This document shows, piece by piece, positions 61,913 through 64,000 of a DNA stretch of 64,000 nt (positions are counted from its first letter, which is position 1; each line of letters opens with the position of its first letter). The notes beneath the pieces were generated by a model. It ran no database searches and was not told where the DNA came from. It was given only the letters and a program-made list of their open reading frames with translations. The stretch covers positions 1-64,000 of the forward strand of contig JAKAGT010000020.1 of assembly GCA_021825585.1 (NCBI GenBank), given 5' to 3'. This stretch comes from Bacteroidota bacterium. Lineage in GTDB: Bacteria > Bacteroidota > Ignavibacteria > Kryptoniales > JAKASW01. The translations under genes and the position numbers were made by a program.

Positions 61913-63070
61913 CTATCCTGCAAACCTGATTCCATCTGCGATTTTTGTATTCATGGTACGCTGTATTGGGAAGAGAGCGGCAGCGATACCGACGAAGACA
62001 ACCGCTGCAAATGCCGTTAAGAGCGTGGCCGATTGCACGAAGAGGTCCGCACCCAGGAAGCTCGCGAAACTCGCAAACGACTCCACGACCGGATACGTCA
62101 GGAATATTCCTAGCGCTCCGCCGAGGAGGGACACGAGGAGAGATTCGCCAAGTATCATCTCGATGAGATGACGTCCTGAAAATCCGATTGCCTTGAGTAC
62201 GGCGTATTCTCTCGTTCGTTCGCGCGCCGACATTATCATGGTGTTTGCAAGGACCAGCATGATTATTCCGACGATCACGAACGACACATAATTCATTGCG
62301 GAAATAATCGCGCCTGCTGACGCGAGGAATCCCTGCTGGAACTGCCGCTCGGATTCGGTCTTTGTCTCCGCCGGAGAGTTTGCAAAAAGGGCATCGATTC
62401 TCCTGCCAATGTCTCCCGAGTTAGCCCCGGCGTCGATCTGCTCGACGTACCATCCAACTCCATCGGCTCTGCCGGGAAAGTCCTGCTTGACTTTCTCGTT
62501 CAGGTAATTCCAGTTCAGGAACATTGCCATGGCGTCGGTGCTTTTGAACTTCGGCTTATAGATCCCGGCCACCTGGAACTCCCATGTGCCCGGATATATA
62601 TCGCCGTCTATAGTTATGACATCTCCGACCTTGAAATTGTATCGCTGTGCCAGCGCACTTCCAACAATGCAGTCGTTCGGCTGGTTCCGGAAGGCTGCAA
62701 GAGTTTTGCTGCCAACCAGGTATTCGGGATACACCGAGAAAAATGTGCCGGGATCGACGGCATACCTTGCAAAAAAATGGCTCTGGTCGATGTATGTTCC
62801 ACCGAACCAATTCATGTATGTGACCTCCCTGACGCCCGAAACCTGCTTTATCTGGTTGTAGTACGACAAAGGGAGCGGGTTGATGATCGTAACCGCATCT
62901 CTTGTCACGAGCCTGTCCGCCGAGGAAGCTGCGACTCCCGATCCCCAGGCACCCACCACAGTGCGGAGTAGTCCGAACGCCATCACGGCTACTGCGATTC
63001 CGAGTATCGTAAGTACTGTGCGCAACTTATGCCGGAAGACATTTCTGAATATCATCTTTAGAAGTTTCAT
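61913..63070 (-). CDS. MacB/LolC-type ABC permease, upstream copy
   Basis: 385 residues with the same single-module layout: M-K-L-L-K-M-I-F-R-N-V-F-R-H-K, the first span (about 18-40), a periplasmic domain, and a C-terminal three-helix FtsX domain with R-T-R-E-Y-A-V-L-K-A-I-G-F-S. It lies 14 bases after the ATPase gene and 11 before the second permease, in one operon. Confidence 0.92.
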   Translation of the reverse strand: MKLLKMIFRNVFRHKLRTVLTILGIAVAVMAFGLLRTVVGAWGSGVAASSADRLVTRDAVTIINPLPLSYYNQIKQVSGVREVTYMNWFGGTYIDQSHFFARYAVDPGTFFSVYPEYLVGSKTLAAFRNQPNDCIVGSALAQRYNFKVGDVITIDGDIYPGTWEFQVAGIYKPKFKSTDAMAMFLNWNYLNEKVKQDFPGRADGVGWYVEQIDAGANSGDIGRRIDALFANSPAETKTESERQFQQGFLASAGAIISAMNYVSFVIVGIIMLVLANTMIMSARERTREYAVLKAIGFSGRHLIEMILGESLLVSLLGGALGIFLTYPVVESFASFASFLGADLFVQSATLLTAFAAVVFVGIAAALFPIQRTMNTKIADGIRFAG

Positions 63071-63084
63071 CGGAGTCTCCGCTC

Positions 63085-63777
63085 TTAGTTTGTTTGTACG
63101 TCTTCGGGGAGGAGATCTCCCTTTTCGAGATGACGCAATACACTGGCCTTCGAAGCGGTGTGTGAATCGTGCGTGACCATCACGATAGTCTTCTTGAATT
63201 CGGAATTCAGCCTCTGCATCAGCGTCATGATCTCTTGCGCTGAAGTTTTGTCGAGATCACCCGTCGGCTCATCGGCGATGAGTATGAGAGGGTCTGTCAC
63301 TATCGCGCGGGCAATGGCAACCCTCTGTTCCTGTCCGCCGGACAACTGCTTCGGGTAATAGTTCAGCCTGTCAGATAGGCCGACAATCGTCAGTGCGGTC
63401 TCCACATGCTTTTTCCGTTCCGACTTTGAGAGCTTAGTCAGAAGCAGCGGCAGCTCGACGTTCTCGAACGCGGTGAGAACCGGTATGAGGTTGTAAAACT
63501 GGAAAACGAATCCGACGTTGGACGCCCTCCACTTGGCGAGGGCGGATTCGCTCATCCTGGCGATGTCCGTATCGCCGACTCTTATCTGGCCGGACGTGGG
63601 CTTGTCGATTCCGGCAATCATGTTGAGCAGTGTCGTCTTCCCGGAGCCTGAGGGCCCCATGAGTGCAAGGAACTCACCATGTTCCACGTTCAGGTTTATT
63701 CCACTTAATACCGGCGTTTCTATGCTATCGCGACGGTACACTTTCGACACATCTCTTATCTCAATTAGAGCTGACAT
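63085..63777 (-). CDS. LolD/MacB-type ABC ATPase
   Basis: 230 residues. Walker A G-P-S-G-S-G-K-T-T-L, signature L-S-G-G-Q-E-Q-R-V-A-I-A-R-A, Walker B L-I-L-I-A-D-E-P-T-G-D-L-D, and switch H in V-T-H-D-S. The L-A-x-W-R-A-S-N-V-G-F-V-F-Q-F-Y-N-L-I-P segment is the usual Q-loop of the LolD group. It serves the two permeases encoded directly after it. It is also the only LolD-type ATPase in the window, so it could in principle power the orphan large permeases, although they lie 46 kb away and belong to another subfamily. Confidence 0.94.
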   Translation of the reverse strand: MSALIEIRDVSKVYRRDSIETPVLSGINLNVEHGEFLALMGPSGSGKTTLLNMIAGIDKPTSGQIRVGDTDIARMSESALAKWRASNVGFVFQFYNLIPVLTAFENVELPLLLTKLSKSERKKHVETALTIVGLSDRLNYYPKQLSGGQEQRVAIARAIVTDPLILIADEPTGDLDKTSAQEIMTLMQRLNSEFKKTIVMVTHDSHTASKASVLRHLEKGDLLPEDVQTN

Positions 63778-63808
63778 CTTTTCTCCTTGTCTGTAGTAAG
63801 CAAAAGAC

Positions 63809-64000
63809 TCATGAAGTAATCATCGCAATTTGCCGCACATAATTATTCTGATGGAGTTCATCGACGATGAACTGTGCTACATCATACTTGCTGATCTGGT
63901 AGGTGAGGCCGTCGTGGTAACTGTTGACGGCGAAGTTGCCCGATTCAGGAGTAGCTACAATTTCTGTCGGTCTGACTATGGTCCATGACAGGCTGCTCGC
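63809..64000 (-). CDS. C-terminal part of an NAD(P)-binding (NmrA/YwnB-like) protein, partial
   Basis: The minus-strand frame is open to the window edge and stops at 63809-63811. The 63 visible residues, beginning S-S-L-S-W-T-I-V-R-P-T-E-I and continuing Y-Q-I-S-K-Y-D-V-A-Q-F-I-V-D-E-L, are the W-T-I-V-R-P segment and final helix of atypical short-chain dehydrogenases, similar in place to W-T-F-F-C-P-A in the protein at 22698-23342. The gap to the ATPase gene is 31 bases, so it may head the same transcript. Confidence 0.8.
   Translation of the reverse strand, partial: ASSLSWTIVRPTEIVATPESGNFAVNSYHDGLTYQISKYDVAQFIVDELHQNNYVRQIAMITS

Noticed and set aside
1-64000. CRISPR array
   Set aside because: No set of regularly spaced identical repeats of 24-40 bases is present. 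The repeats seen are palindromic, dispersed and of unequal spacing.

Overview
The window reads as about 64 kb of chromosome from a free-living, roughly 50% GC, Gram-negative bacterium of the FCB group. Bacteroidota/Ignavibacteriota is the most likely placement. The reasons are a tandem array of ~800-residue MacB/FtsX-type permeases ending in NPVESLRYE, a TonB-dependent receptor fragment, a six-bladed propeller lipoprotein, an Asp-box propeller protein of 1045 aa, several exported peptidases (S9, M1, M28) and many palindromic intergenic repeats. I ran no database search, so the placement is an inference.

Layout. 1-17.7 kb: a tandem array of five complete large permease genes on the + strand, plus the tail of one entering from the left and the N-terminal stub of a dead one at 17580. 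It is interrupted at 8.1-11.5 kb by an opposite-strand cassette encoding a MauE/DoxX-like redox membrane protein, a small exported six-cysteine peptide translationally coupled to it, a propeller lipoprotein, a membrane-anchored CxxC thioredoxin and a small membrane protein. The permease spacers are packed with palindromic repeats. 17.7-26.9 kb: an OprB-like porin, a MazF/RHH toxin-antitoxin pair, a prolyl oligopeptidase, an NAD(P)-binding protein with a DoxX protein, a YbaK deacylase, a probable degenerate group II intron, a PhzF isomerase, an exported DUF6515-like protein and a Pmp3/YqaE peptide. 27-32 kb: a TetR regulator with twin operators, then an RND adaptor and pump, then a TonB-receptor fragment. 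32.7-39.3 kb: bioB-bioF-bioD-bioA, tightly packed, followed by a ketoacyl synthase and a LacI regulator. 39.3-48 kb: the Asp-box protein, tRNA-Lys, a PLP sulfur-amino-acid enzyme coupled to a PgeF-type protein, glmS and an exported FMN-binding-like protein. 48-53 kb: a Tat-exported amidase, an exported MEMO-family protein and cysE-cysK preceded by a cysteine-codon-rich leader ORF and a terminator. 53-64 kb, all on the minus strand: M1 and M28 peptidases, a Nudix hydrolase, an ICMT-like methyltransferase, a DrrAB-type exporter, a LolCDE/MacB-type transporter and the tail of an NAD(P)-binding protein.

The two most unusual systems are, first, what looks like ribosome-mediated transcription attenuation of cysteine synthesis at 51.0-51.24 kb. 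It has a 54-codon leader with five Cys codons within eight, a competing CGAAGGG arm and an 11-bp intrinsic terminator directly before cysE. Second is the redox/cysteine-peptide cassette embedded in the permease array, which suggests synthesis, oxidation and surface handling of a small disulfide-rich peptide. Also notable are in-frame duplicated C-terminal codas behind 7-bp covarying palindromes at three permease ends, and two identical-spacing inverted repeats flanking the start of the TetR transcript.
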